From the NCBI RefSeq assembly GCF_019443085.1, contig NZ_JAHZIL010000001.1:1-64000 (forward strand): 64,000 nt of DNA, in the 5' to 3' direction. Position 1 is the stretch's first letter. The number at the start of each line of letters is the position of its first letter. This stretch comes from Marinobacter sp. F4218 (GTDB lineage Bacteria; Pseudomonadota; Gammaproteobacteria; Pseudomonadales; Oleiphilaceae). Shown one piece after another: positions 1-8,856 of the stretch. A model generated the notes under the pieces. The model did not search any database. It saw nothing but the letters and a program-made list of their open reading frames with translations, and had not been told where the DNA came from. Made by a program: the position numbers and the translations under genes.

Positions 1-30
1 CATGTGAGAGTAGGTCATCGTCAGACTCCT
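1..30 (+). rRNA. rrf: 5S ribosomal RNA, 3' end only
   Basis: The first 30 bases match the 3' end of Pseudomonas-type 5S rRNA, with the characteristic run GAGAGTAGGTCATCGTCA. The rest of the molecule and the rRNA operon lie to the left of the window. A strong terminator follows a few bases later, as expected at the end of an rRNA operon. The exact 3' end (about base 28 to 31) is uncertain. Confidence 0.85.
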
Positions 31-36
31 AATACC

Positions 37-70
37 AAAAACCCCAGCTTCCTCGAGGCTGGGGTTTTTT
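37..70. terminator. rRNA operon terminator, probably bidirectional
   Basis: A hairpin with arms CCCCAGC (42-48) and GCTGGGG (58-64) is flanked by an A-run on the left and a T-run on the right. It can therefore stop the rRNA operon on the plus strand. It can also stop the kinase operon arriving on the minus strand, whose last gene ends at 99. Confidence 0.9.
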
Positions 71-98
71 ATTGCCCGGAGAAAAGTTGCTGACGCGG

Positions 99-815
99 TC
101 AGGGCAACCAGATTTCGAAGACACCCCCACCAAGACTGCCGCCATTGTGCAACTTGATGGAACCGGTTCGCTCGCCCTCACAGTGAAGGCGAGCGATGGA
201 CGATGCGAAAAATAAGCCCAGGCTGGTACTGCCGTTGTCGAAGTCCAGCGATCTGAAATTCAGCGTCCCCGAGTGCTGCATGCTCTCCGGATAGCCTTCG
301 CCGTCGTCCTCAACACCAATGACGAGATAGCCGTTCCGTTCCTCTGCCGTCAGTCGAATCCTGCTTCGCGTGTACCGTAGCGCGTTGTTGATGGTGTTGT
401 TCAGCACGCCGGTCAGCAAGTCCACATCGAAGAAGCCATTAATATCCTGAGCTTCAATGTGACACTCGATGCCGAGGCCGTTAAGAAGGGGCGTGTGGCG
501 GGCAAGATGCGCCGATAGAAAGTCCGGAACGAAATGCTCTTCGATGTGGGCCGACAGTTTTTCCTCACCGAGCCGGTAGATGCCGAGTAACTGCACCAGA
601 TCGTTATGCATACGTTCTGCTTCGTACTGCAGGGTATTGAAGCGGGATGAGTCATTCGGGGCTTTGTCGTAATCCGCTCGTAACTCGTCGAGAGAGTTCA
701 GTAGCATCCCCAGAGAGTTTTTCATGTCGTGGACGGCCGATGCCAGGACCATTGAAAAATCGATGCTCTGGTCGCCCGGTCGGGCCGGTTTTTTTGACGC
801 TTGTGAGTCGGTCAT
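99..815 (-). CDS. Small soluble histidine kinase without sensor domain
   Basis: A 238-residue cytoplasmic protein with the two catalytic parts of a histidine kinase and nothing else. The H-box HDMKNSLG puts the phosphoacceptor at His29. An N-box (NTINNALRY), a G1 box (EDDGEGYP) and a G2-like segment (STSLGLFF) make up the C-terminal ATPase domain. There are no membrane segments. The ATG at 815 is chosen because it overlaps the stop of the upstream receiver-TPR gene in an ATGA junction; an in-frame start nine codons earlier has no such support. It is the last gene of a three-gene phosphorelay operon and may phosphorylate or dephosphorylate the receiver-TPR protein. That role is inferred. Confidence 0.85.
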   Translation of the reverse strand: MTDSQASKKPARPGDQSIDFSMVLASAVHDMKNSLGMLLNSLDELRADYDKAPNDSSRFNTLQYEAERMHNDLVQLLGIYRLGEEKLSAHIEEHFVPDFLSAHLARHTPLLNGLGIECHIEAQDINGFFDVDLLTGVLNNTINNALRYTRSRIRLTAEERNGYLVIGVEDDGEGYPESMQHSGTLNFRSLDFDNGSTSLGLFFASSIARLHCEGERTGSIKLHNGGSLGGGVFEIWLP

Positions 816-2449
816 GCTGTAAGTCCCTCCAGTTTTCGGCACAGCGCCACATACCTTCGATGCTGCCGGTGTTGCTCGGGAAGCCCCTCAAGCCGGTTGA
901 GGCACTCCCTGCACTGTTTCAGGAGTTCGGTGTTGTTGGAATCGGCTTCATGTTCCTTCATCAGCACCTGAACCAGATTCAGGTTCAGGGCAGCGTGGTC
1001 CGGAACCACGGCCAGTGCCCGGGAGAAAGCCTCAGCCGCGGTCCGGAGTTGGCCGGACTCAAAGGCTTTTATACCGTCCCGGTTGAGAGTACGAGCCTGA
1101 AGTTTCTGGCGAAATCCCACGGGTTCGTCAAGAAGGTTCTCAATCCGCTGCACAACGTCCGCATCGTCAGAAAAGCGCTCGGCAAGCTGTGCCAGCAGGG
1201 CCTTGGCGTCCTTGTCACGTTCGACCCGGAAAAGCGTCTTGGCAAAATCGAGACCGGTTTCGGCATCCAGCGTATCTGTGCTTTCAATAGCCTGCTCAAT
1301 CCCGGCGAGAAGTTTTTCAGCGTCCTGCTGGTTCCCCTGGCCGGCGTGCACCCGGCACTGGATGAGCCTGCTCCGTAGGCCAATGTTGTCCCGGTCCGAA
1401 AATCGTTTCTCCATCCGGTTCAACACGGCAATGGCCTCGTGAGCACGATCTGCCCCTTCCGGTTCTCGATCACCCTCACTGAGCTCTGAGAGGCTCTGGC
1501 CGAGGGCCAGGTGATGTTCGGCACAGTCGTGGATGGAATGGGTGCCGAGCGACACAGTACGTCGCCAGGCCTCGGCTGCGGTTTCCATGTCCTGGTTGGC
1601 TTCGGCCAGTTCCGCCAACTGTCGCTGGCGCAAGAGTGCTTTTGGGGAATGGTCAACGGCCTGTTCGAGTACCCGTTGGGCCTCTGTTACCTTGCCTTGA
1701 CGTTCGAGGCCGTCGGCCAGCAGATCGTAGGCTTCCATGTAGTCCGGGTGCTTGGTGATGAGTTGTCTGAGGCTGTCGACCGCCTGGTCGTAGCTCTGGT
1801 TGGCCAGCAGTACCTTGCTGCGCCCGAGCCGAGCCCAGGACAGCTCCCGCTGGTTGAGCACCTCGTCATAGATCTTCGCGGCATGCGCCAGGTCGCCAAG
1901 ACGGAAGTAAAGGTCGCCCAACGTCTTCATCAACCAGGTTCTATAGCGCGGCTGTTTGGGTAAGGTCTGCAGGCACAGGGAGATGGCCTCGGGATAATTT
2001 TCCCGGTCGATCTCACGATTTATGGGATATAGCGCAGTACGCTGATCAATCAGGGCGCTCAGGCGCTGTTCCAGTACGGCGCGATTGATGGGTTTGGTCA
2101 GGTACCCGTCGGGCTGGTTTTCACGGGCGCCCATGACCATTTCTTTGGACGTTTCTGCCGTTACCATGAGAAAGAGCGACGAACGTTTCAGCAGTTTCTT
2201 GTGTCGGAGTTCCTCCAGTACATGCTGGCCATTTCGGCCTTCGCCAAGGTTGTAATCGCACAGAACGACGTCGATGTGATTGTACGTGCAGATCTGGATG
2301 GCCTGTGCGGCATTGGCTACCAGTTCAATGTTATCTGCACCACAACTCCTGAGCATCTGGCGCATTGAAAGGCGGAAGTTCTCGAAATCATCAATGACCA
2401 GGTAGCTCAGTTTGTTGAACGCGCCGGCTTTGTTGCTGGGATCAGTCAT
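812..2449 (-). CDS. Response regulator: receiver domain plus TPR repeats
   Basis: A 545-residue protein whose N-terminal 130 residues form a complete CheY-like receiver: acidic pair Asp20/Asp21, phosphoacceptor Asp65 in LCDYNLG, Thr97 and Lys119 (LTKP). Residues from about 170 to the end are helical tetratricopeptide-type repeats rich in A, L and Y, such as AHAAKIYDEVLNQ and LAELAEANQDMETAAEA. No DNA-binding, GGDEF or enzymatic output domain is visible, so signalling presumably works by protein-protein contact. It is joined by ATGA overlaps to the hybrid kinase upstream (2446-2449) and the small kinase downstream (812-815). Receiver-TPR proteins are known in marine gammaproteobacteria, but their targets are mostly unknown. 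Confidence 0.9.
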   Translation of the reverse strand: MTDPSNKAGAFNKLSYLVIDDFENFRLSMRQMLRSCGADNIELVANAAQAIQICTYNHIDVVLCDYNLGEGRNGQHVLEELRHKKLLKRSSLFLMVTAETSKEMVMGARENQPDGYLTKPINRAVLEQRLSALIDQRTALYPINREIDRENYPEAISLCLQTLPKQPRYRTWLMKTLGDLYFRLGDLAHAAKIYDEVLNQRELSWARLGRSKVLLANQSYDQAVDSLRQLITKHPDYMEAYDLLADGLERQGKVTEAQRVLEQAVDHSPKALLRQRQLAELAEANQDMETAAEAWRRTVSLGTHSIHDCAEHHLALGQSLSELSEGDREPEGADRAHEAIAVLNRMEKRFSDRDNIGLRSRLIQCRVHAGQGNQQDAEKLLAGIEQAIESTDTLDAETGLDFAKTLFRVERDKDAKALLAQLAERFSDDADVVQRIENLLDEPVGFRQKLQARTLNRDGIKAFESGQLRTAAEAFSRALAVVPDHAALNLNLVQVLMKEHEADSNNTELLKQCRECLNRLEGLPEQHRQHRRYVALCRKLEGLTA

Positions 2450-5400
2450 GACCGCTTCTGCTTGAGTAACTTGTTGACCAAGGCTCGCAGGGCTGCTGGC
2501 TTAACGGGCTTGTAAAGTATGTGATAGCCACGGTTTATCGCATCGTCACGGACTTCTGGCGCCATGTAACCGGTGATCAGTATGCCGGGAATGTCATTGC
2601 TGACTGCTTCCCGGAGGCTGTCCATCGCATCCAGCCCGTTCTTGTTATCATCCAGTTGATAGTCAGCCAGAATGATTTCAGGCGTCCGACCATCCAGTTT
2701 CTGAACCGCGTCTTCCAGACTCTCTGCCGCGGTGACATCACACTTCCAGTTGCCCAGGAGCGCCACCATACCCTGGAGGATAGCGGGGTCGTTGTCGATA
2801 CACAGCGCATGGAGACCGCCAAGGCTGGAAACCCGGCGGGAACCCGACGAGGGCTTGTCACTGACCGACTCGCGCTGTTCCGGAACAGCAATCGGAACAG
2901 TGATGCCGAACAGACTGCCGCGACCCTGGATTGAATGCACGGTTACCGGGTGGTTGAGCATGCCACTGATCCGGTCGACGATGGCCAGCCCCAGGCCCAG
3001 GCCTTTCTTGTCCCGCCCGGTCTGGAAGCGCCGGAATTCCTCAAAGATATGGGCTACCTGATCTTCCGGTATGCCCGGTCCGGTGTCCCAGACATCGATC
3101 CGGATATAGCCTTTGAGTCGGCGGCAGCCGAGCAGGATCTTGCCTTTTGGGGTGTAGCGAATGGCGTTGGAAAGGAAGTTCTGTATCACCCTGCGCAACA
3201 GCTTGGCATCGGACCGGACCCAGGCGGTGCTGGGTACCACGTGCAGGTCGAGTCCCTGATCCTTGGCAATGGCGGAAAAATCCGTCGCCAGGTGGCGCAG
3301 AATCTCGTTGACAGGGAAAACGCCAATGTCCGGCTCCAGTGCCCCGGCGTCGAGTTTGGAGATGTCCAGCAGCGTGCTGATGATCTCTTCGGCAGCGCCA
3401 AGGGAACTGTCGATGTGATCAACCAGATCCTTTGTTTCGCCATCGGAGGCCTTGCCGGCCAGGGCAGAGGTAAAGAGGCGGGCAGCGTTCAGGGGTTGCA
3501 GCAGGTCGTGACTCGCAGAAGCGAGGAATCGGGTTTTACTCTGGTTTGCCTGTTCAGCAACGGACTTTGCCTTGAGCATCTGCTCGTTGATGACCTGCAG
3601 TTCCTGGGTCCGTTCCTTGACCCGTTGTTCCAGATAGATATTAGTCTCTTTCAGCGCCTGTTCGGTTCGGCGCATGGCGGTGATGTCCTGGAAGGTGGTG
3701 ACATAGCCCCCACCCGGTATGGGGCTGCCATCGACTCGCAGCACCGTTCCATCCGGACGCTGGCGCTCGTAGGACATCGGTTTGCCTTCGCGCATGCTGG
3801 CGCATCGGTTGGCGACGATGTCGTCAATACGCCTTGCGGACAGGTTGGCATTCGTCAGGTTGTAGCGCATCAAATCTTCCACCGGACGGCCGACCCGAAC
3901 GAAGCCTTTAGGGTATGTGAACAGCTCCAGGTAGCGATGGTTCCAGACCACCAGTTGCTGCTGGTGATTCACGACCGACACACCGAGGCTGATATTCTCA
4001 ATGGCCGACTGCAACAGTTCCCGACTGAATGTCATGGCCTGGGAGGCTTCGTCAACAATGCTGACCACGTCCTCAATCTGCATGTCGCGGCCGGTGAGGG
4101 TTGACTCCAGAACCACCCGCGCCGTTGATGCCCCGATCACCGATGCCAGTTGACGCTCAATGTACTTCATCAGATGCGAGGAAGCCGGACGGTGCGGATG
4201 CAGGCGAATTGCATTACGACGTTCGTAATTGCGGAAAATGGTTTCCGAACGCTCCTCTCCCATGAACCGATCGGTCAGCGCCTGCAGATCCGATGTCAGG
4301 ATTTCTCCCTGCCAGCTTTGATGTTGAGCGGTCTCTGCCTTGGGTTGGGGATCATGGAAGAACGAGGCAATCTGGATCTTTTCCCGCACCCGTTGACGCG
4401 TCAGCATCGACAGGACGGTGTAGGTAAGGGTATTGATCCCGAGACTCCAGATAATGCCATGGCTGATCTGGTCCAGTTCCGATCCGAACAGGGCGGTTGG
4501 ACGGGTCCAGCTCAATCCCCAGAGGCCCTGGTTGATCAGGGTGTCGGTAACCCATCCTGTGGTCGCGAGTGCTGGCAGCAACAGCGTGTAGCACCACATC
4601 AGAAAACCGAGAGCCAGACCCCAGACGGCGCCCATGTAATTGCCCCGGCGCCAGATGATGCCTCCCACCAGAGCCGGACCAAACTGGGCAGCGGCCGCAA
4701 AGGAGAGGAGCCCGAAGGCCGTCAGGCTGTAGTCCTCGCCGGCCATTCGGTAGAAACCATAAGCGGTGAGCAGAACCACAAAGATGGCGACACGGCGAAT
4801 GCTGAGCAGCAGATAGCTCAGGTCCGCTCGCCGGTTCATTCTCGGGCGGAAGAATTTCAGCAAGGCCGGCATTATGATTTCGTTGCTGACCATGGTCGCA
4901 ATGGCGACAGAACAGACTATGACCATGGCGGCAGCGGCGGATCCGCCGCCCAGGAACGCCAGAATGGCGAGCCATTCTTCGCCTGCCATGATTGGGAGTT
5001 GCAGGATGAGGATGTCGGGGTTGCCGTTTGCAGCCTCAGGGGCCAGCAGCCCGGCGGCGGCAATCGGGAGCACGAAAGCGCTGGCAACAATGAGGTAGAT
5101 CGGCATGGCCCAGCGGGCAATCTCAAAGTCCCGATGATCGGTGTTCTCGACAACCATGACGTGAAACTGCCGGGGCAGGCAGATGATGGCCAGCATGGCC
5201 ACCAGTGTCTGAGTGATGAACGCCGGAGCCTCAAGACCTTCCGTGGTAAGGGTGCTGATCAGGTCTGCGTCCCTTGCCCTCGTCAACAGGTCGCCAAATC
5301 CGCCGTACAGTCCATACCCGACGAACAGCCCAACGGCGACGAAGGCGATCAGTTTGATCAGTGACTCGAAGGCAACGGCCTGAATCATCCCCCGGTGGTG

Positions 5401-5964
5401 TTCCGTGGATTCCAGGTGACGGGTACCGAACAGGACGGTAAAGACTGCCAGAGCAAGGGTGATGTACCAGGCCGAGTCGTTCCAGGCGACAGTACTGAGT
5501 TCGGTGGACCCAGTGCCGGTTTCGGAGAGGACATTAAAGCCCATGGAGATTGCCTTCAGCTGAAGCGCGATGTAGGGCACGCTTCCGATCAGTGCGAACG
5601 TGGCAATCATTGCCGCCAGGAGCTGCGATTTGCCGTATCGGGAGGCGATGAAATCGGCAATGGAGGTGCTGTTGTTGCGCTTGCTGATGTAGATGATGCG
5701 GCGGAGCAGCGGGGCACCGAACAGGAATACCAGCAACGGACCAAGATAGATGGGCAGGAAGCCCAGACCCTCCTGGGTTGCCCGCCCAACAGCGCCATAG
5801 AAAGTCCAGGACGTGAAGTAAACCGCCAGGGAAAGCGCATAGATATGGGTGCGCACGAGCCGGCGGCGATAGAGTCCCGGGTGTTTGTCACCGGCCCAGG
5901 CGATGACAAACAGAATCGAGATGTAGGTGAAAGAGATTAAAACCAGCAGCCAGGCACTAATCAT
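2446..5964 (-). CDS. Hybrid sensor kinase with fused sodium:solute symporter domain (CrbS/MxtR type)
   Basis: A 1172-residue inner-membrane protein. Residues 1 to about 500 form a multi-helix sodium:solute symporter (SSS) domain, beginning with an N-terminal helix and segments such as TSWTFYGAVGRATQEGLGF. A PAS domain follows (about 640-770, with SAIENISLGVSVVN), then a kinase core with His819 in ASHDLLQPLNAAR and ATPase boxes NFLSNAIRYT and DTGPGIP. The C-terminal receiver has Asp1101 in LADYQL and Lys in YKPVK. This architecture matches CrbS of Vibrio and MxtR of Pseudomonas, which control the acetate switch together with a LuxR-type regulator (CrbR/ErdR). No such regulator is present here; the gene instead overlaps a receiver-TPR gene. 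The nearby symporter operon fits a carbon-sensing role. The substrate is not known. Confidence 0.93.
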   Translation of the reverse strand: MISAWLLVLISFTYISILFVIAWAGDKHPGLYRRRLVRTHIYALSLAVYFTSWTFYGAVGRATQEGLGFLPIYLGPLLVFLFGAPLLRRIIYISKRNNSTSIADFIASRYGKSQLLAAMIATFALIGSVPYIALQLKAISMGFNVLSETGTGSTELSTVAWNDSAWYITLALAVFTVLFGTRHLESTEHHRGMIQAVAFESLIKLIAFVAVGLFVGYGLYGGFGDLLTRARDADLISTLTTEGLEAPAFITQTLVAMLAIICLPRQFHVMVVENTDHRDFEIARWAMPIYLIVASAFVLPIAAAGLLAPEAANGNPDILILQLPIMAGEEWLAILAFLGGGSAAAAMVIVCSVAIATMVSNEIIMPALLKFFRPRMNRRADLSYLLLSIRRVAIFVVLLTAYGFYRMAGEDYSLTAFGLLSFAAAAQFGPALVGGIIWRRGNYMGAVWGLALGFLMWCYTLLLPALATTGWVTDTLINQGLWGLSWTRPTALFGSELDQISHGIIWSLGINTLTYTVLSMLTRQRVREKIQIASFFHDPQPKAETAQHQSWQGEILTSDLQALTDRFMGEERSETIFRNYERRNAIRLHPHRPASSHLMKYIERQLASVIGASTARVVLESTLTGRDMQIEDVVSIVDEASQAMTFSRELLQSAIENISLGVSVVNHQQQLVVWNHRYLELFTYPKGFVRVGRPVEDLMRYNLTNANLSARRIDDIVANRCASMREGKPMSYERQRPDGTVLRVDGSPIPGGGYVTTFQDITAMRRTEQALKETNIYLEQRVKERTQELQVINEQMLKAKSVAEQANQSKTRFLASASHDLLQPLNAARLFTSALAGKASDGETKDLVDHIDSSLGAAEEIISTLLDISKLDAGALEPDIGVFPVNEILRHLATDFSAIAKDQGLDLHVVPSTAWVRSDAKLLRRVIQNFLSNAIRYTPKGKILLGCRRLKGYIRIDVWDTGPGIPEDQVAHIFEEFRRFQTGRDKKGLGLGLAIVDRISGMLNHPVTVHSIQGRGSLFGITVPIAVPEQRESVSDKPSSGSRRVSSLGGLHALCIDNDPAILQGMVALLGNWKCDVTAAESLEDAVQKLDGRTPEIILADYQLDDNKNGLDAMDSLREAVSNDIPGILITGYMAPEVRDDAINRGYHILYKPVKPAALRALVNKLLKQKRS

Positions 5965-6008
5965 GGTAAAGCGATTCCATCGGGTGCGGGCATTGTGCTA
6001 CCGGCCCT

Positions 6009-6515
6009 TCAACCGGTGCAGACTGTTTTCAGCAGAGTGTCGGAGGTACCGAGTACCTTCATGTTATCCACCCGGGGCGAGCCGTCGGAGCCCAGTGGAA
6101 CCAGTTCCCGGGATTCGCAATTGAGAATGTGGATCCGATGTGACACTGCGTCAGTCAGTTTCTGTTCGAAGCGATACAGGGTAAAACGGACAATATCCGA
6201 GTTGGAGGTATCGTGGCTAATGCTTTTGGTATCCACGGTCGAGAATGCGGTGACATAAGGGAAGGCAAAGGTCCAGGGACGCCAGAGAATGCTGTCGGAT
6301 TCAGTGTTGACGATAACCGCCTCGTCCGGAAGCAGGGTTTTCTTGTGTTCATACCAGGTGTATTCGCCATGAATCAGGTATCCGAGCATCCCCATTCCGG
6401 CAAACACCGGGATAATCCACTTCGGAGCTCTATTGCGGGTGGCTTTGCGGATGCCAAGGGCAATACCGGCAGCGCCCAGGCCGCAGAATACAGTGGCGAC
6501 TAAAATCCAGAACAT
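6009..6515 (-). CDS. Membrane-anchored protein of unknown function
   Basis: A 168-residue protein that I do not recognise. Two hydrophobic N-terminal segments (about residues 1-22 and 33-48) suggest a membrane anchor. The remaining ~120 residues are polar, contain two cysteines (ILNCES, KTVCTG) and look like a small folded domain. The start at 6515 is preceded by a good ribosome site (TGAGGAAA). It lies 44 bases upstream of the hybrid kinase on the same strand and just after the symporter terminator, so it probably heads the kinase operon and could be an accessory of the sensor. Confidence 0.75.
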   Translation of the reverse strand: MFWILVATVFCGLGAAGIALGIRKATRNRAPKWIIPVFAGMGMLGYLIHGEYTWYEHKKTLLPDEAVIVNTESDSILWRPWTFAFPYVTAFSTVDTKSISHDTSNSDIVRFTLYRFEQKLTDAVSHRIHILNCESRELVPLGSDGSPRVDNMKVLGTSDTLLKTVCTG

Positions 6516-6529
6516 ACGATCGTTTCCTC

Positions 6530-6566
6530 AAAAAAGAACGGGCTCCCTCATTGAGGAAGCCCGTTC
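6530..6566 (-). terminator. Terminator after the symporter operon
   Basis: Read on the minus strand, AACGGGCT (6566-6559) pairs with AGCCCGTT (6544-6537) around a stem extension and short loop, followed by a T-run (complement of the A-run at 6530-6535). It separates the symporter operon from the kinase operon. Confidence 0.85.
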
Positions 6567-6607
6567 AGTACAACCTGTCAATTCAATGAATCAGGTCGGT
6601 TTGTAGC

Positions 6608-8374
6608 TTAGTGGTCTTGAGCCTGACCGGCACCGCGAGGGTAACGGACGCTTTCAACCAGCTCCTGAATCTCAACGGGCGGTTCTTCAGTTGCGTTGGA
6701 TACAGCGAAGGCTACCGCAAAGTTGACGATTGCACCAACCGCACCTATCGACAGTGGGGAGATGCCCAGTACCCAGTTTTCCGGGGTGTCTGGCAGGTTG
6801 TTGGTGCCAGGAATGAACAGCCAGCCCTTGTACACGAAGATGTACGCGAGGGTGAAGACCAGACCGGTCAGCATACCGGCGATGGCGCCAGTGTTGTTAA
6901 CGCGCTTGGAGAAGATACCCATCATCAGCGCCGGGAACAGGGATGCAGCGGCGATACCGAATGCCAGTGCAACAACCTGTGCCGCGAAGCCGGGAGGATT
7001 CGCCCCAAGCCAGGTGGCGACCACGATAGCGACGGCCATGGAGATCCGTGCCGCGAGCAATTCGCCTTTCTCCGAGATGTTCGGGTTAATGGAACCCTTG
7101 ATCAGGTCGTGACTGACCGCGGAGGAGATCGCCAGCAACAGACCCGCTGCTGTGGACAGGGCCGCGGCAAGACCACCCGCTGCAATCAGACCGATAACCC
7201 AGCCTGGCAGGTTGGCGATTTCGGGGTTGGCCAGTACCAGGATATCCCGGTTAACGACCAGCTCATTGCCTTCCCAGCCGCGTGCCTGTGCTTCGGATTC
7301 GAAGGCGGGGCTGTCGTTATACAGCTGGATACGGCCGTCCGAGTTCTTGTCTTCGAACTGGATCAGACCGGTAACTTCCCACTCTTTCACCCAGTTTGGA
7401 CGCTCATCGTACTGGATCGGCTCGGAAGAGGTGCCGTCCGGGTAGATGGTGGTCATCAGGTTCAGGCGCGCCATGGAGGCAACCGCAGGGGCTGTCAGGT
7501 ACAGCAGGGCAATGAACACCAGGGCCCAGCCGGCAGACCAGCGAGCGTCAGCAACCTTCGGTACGGTGAAGAAGCGGATGATTACGTGCGGCAGGCCCGC
7601 AGTACCGATCATCAGTGACAGGGTGAACAGAACCATGTTCAGCTTGTTGTCCACGTCTGCGGTGTACTCGTTGAAACCGAGATCAGTGATGATCTGATTC
7701 AGCTTGGTGAGCAGCGGCATGCCGGAATCCACGTGTGTGGAGAACAGACCGAGACCGGGAATCGGATTGCCGGTCAGTTGCACGGAGATGAACACGGCAG
7801 GGATGGTGTAGGCGATGATCAGAACGCAGTACTGGGCTACCTGGGTGTAGGTGATGCCCTTCATGCCGCCGAGTACGGCGTAGATGAAGACCACGATTGC
7901 TGCGATCATCAGACCCAGGGTGGCGTCAACTTCGAGGAACCGTGAGAAGGCAACGCCCGCGCCGGCCATCTGACCGATTACGTAGGTTACCGAGGCCACA
8001 ATCAGGCAGAGAACCGCCACCAGACGCGCATTCTTGCTGTAGAAACGGTCACCGATGAACTCGGGGACGGTGAACTTGCCAAACTTCCTCAGGTACGGAG
8101 CAAGCAGCATCGCGAGCAGCACATAACCGCCGGTCCAGCCCATGAGGAAGGTGGAGTTGGCATAACCACCGGCGGCAATCAGGCCGGCCATGGATATGAA
8201 GGACGCCGCTGACATCCAGTCCGCACCGATCGCCATACCATTGGTGATCGGATGAACGCCGCCGCCGGCGACATAGAAGTCCTTGGTGCTACCGGCTTTC
8301 GCCCAGATAGCGATCAGGATGTAGAGGAGGAAGGAGCCCCCTACGAAGATGATGTTGATGGCAAATTGGCTCAT
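6608..8374 (-). CDS. Sodium:solute symporter, large subunit (VC_2705 subfamily, acetate-type)
   Basis: A 588-residue membrane transporter of the SSS family with about 13 helices, close to ActP. It imports a small organic solute, probably acetate or a similar carboxylate, with sodium. It begins with a hydrophobic segment (NIIFVGGSFLLYILIAIWA) and has family sequences such as GADWMSAASFISMAG and AAGGLAAALSTAAGLLLAIS. A long non-membrane loop at about residues 300-390 carries an EF-hand-like stretch, DKNSDGRIQLYND, at residues 342-354. The partner is a DUF4212 small subunit rather than the DUF485 protein that accompanies E. coli ActP, which places the pair in the VC_2705 subfamily. The two genes are separated by 6 bases. 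The exact substrate is inferred from the family and the neighbouring CrbS-like kinase. Confidence 0.9.
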   Translation of the reverse strand: MSQFAINIIFVGGSFLLYILIAIWAKAGSTKDFYVAGGGVHPITNGMAIGADWMSAASFISMAGLIAAGGYANSTFLMGWTGGYVLLAMLLAPYLRKFGKFTVPEFIGDRFYSKNARLVAVLCLIVASVTYVIGQMAGAGVAFSRFLEVDATLGLMIAAIVVFIYAVLGGMKGITYTQVAQYCVLIIAYTIPAVFISVQLTGNPIPGLGLFSTHVDSGMPLLTKLNQIITDLGFNEYTADVDNKLNMVLFTLSLMIGTAGLPHVIIRFFTVPKVADARWSAGWALVFIALLYLTAPAVASMARLNLMTTIYPDGTSSEPIQYDERPNWVKEWEVTGLIQFEDKNSDGRIQLYNDSPAFESEAQARGWEGNELVVNRDILVLANPEIANLPGWVIGLIAAGGLAAALSTAAGLLLAISSAVSHDLIKGSINPNISEKGELLAARISMAVAIVVATWLGANPPGFAAQVVALAFGIAAASLFPALMMGIFSKRVNNTGAIAGMLTGLVFTLAYIFVYKGWLFIPGTNNLPDTPENWVLGISPLSIGAVGAIVNFAVAFAVSNATEEPPVEIQELVESVRYPRGAGQAQDH

Positions 8375-8380
8375 TCGTTC

Positions 8381-8644
8381 TTACTCCTCGTGCACGCCGA
8401 ATTTTTCGTCGATCTTGTTCATGCGCCATGCGTAGTGAAAGATCAGCGCGATGAACGTGAGAATGGAACCTTGCTGGGCAAACCAGAAGCCCAGGTCTGT
8501 TCCACCGACGGGAATACCGGCCAGCATTGGGCGGAGCAGAATGGCAAACCCGTAGGAAACGAGGGCCCAAACGACGAGGCTCCCGATTATCAGGCGCAGG
8601 TTTGCCTTCCAGTAGTTTTCAGCGTCGTAGCTATGACCAGACAT
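8381..8644 (-). CDS. Symporter small subunit, DUF4212
   Basis: An 87-residue protein with two membrane helices (about residues 18-38 and 53-72) linked by a loop. The family signatures are YWKANLRL near the N-terminus, LGFWFAQQGSI before the second helix, and YAWRMNKIDEKFGV at the end. This is the small subunit encoded next to VC_2705-type sodium:solute symporters; its exact task in transport is not settled. A clear ribosome site (AGGAGTG) precedes the ATG. It is the first gene of the symporter operon. Confidence 0.9.
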   Translation of the reverse strand: MSGHSYDAENYWKANLRLIIGSLVVWALVSYGFAILLRPMLAGIPVGGTDLGFWFAQQGSILTFIALIFHYAWRMNKIDEKFGVHEE

Positions 8645-8720
8645 AAGATCACTCCTGTGTTGTTGTTGTGGAGGTTGGGTGCGTTTTGTATGTGGTTTTC
8701 CGGATAGAGAATTTATTATT

Positions 8721-8749
8721 CATATAGTAACTCTCCGACTTGTTGTCAT
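8721..8749 (-). promoter_or_regulatory. Candidate sigma-70 promoter of the symporter operon
   Basis: On the minus strand ATGACA (8749-8744) and TATATG (8726-8721) are spaced 17 bases, about 80 bases before the DUF4212 start. The surrounding sequence is AT-rich. The match is fair only. The 212-base intergenic region 8645-8856 holds no gene. Confidence 0.45.
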
Positions 8750-8856
8750 ACCTGACTTTACCCGTCAAGGGATAGATAGATATTGGCAAAAGGTCTAATT
8801 CTCAGTGATTTGCCGCCGATTTCGACCATTCAGGGAGTCCCCCGATCGGTATTTGT

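Noticed and set aside
2935..5364. Two long open frames (389 and 404 codons) opposite the hybrid kinase
   Set aside because: The kinase frame has all SSS, PAS, kinase and receiver motifs. The opposite frames are low-complexity shadows.
6608..8644. Calling the symporter pair actP plus DUF485 (yjcH)
   Set aside because: The small subunit has DUF4212 features (YWKANLRL, LGFWFAQQGSI) rather than DUF485 ones, and the large subunit has the VC_2705-type loop. I therefore avoid the actP symbol.
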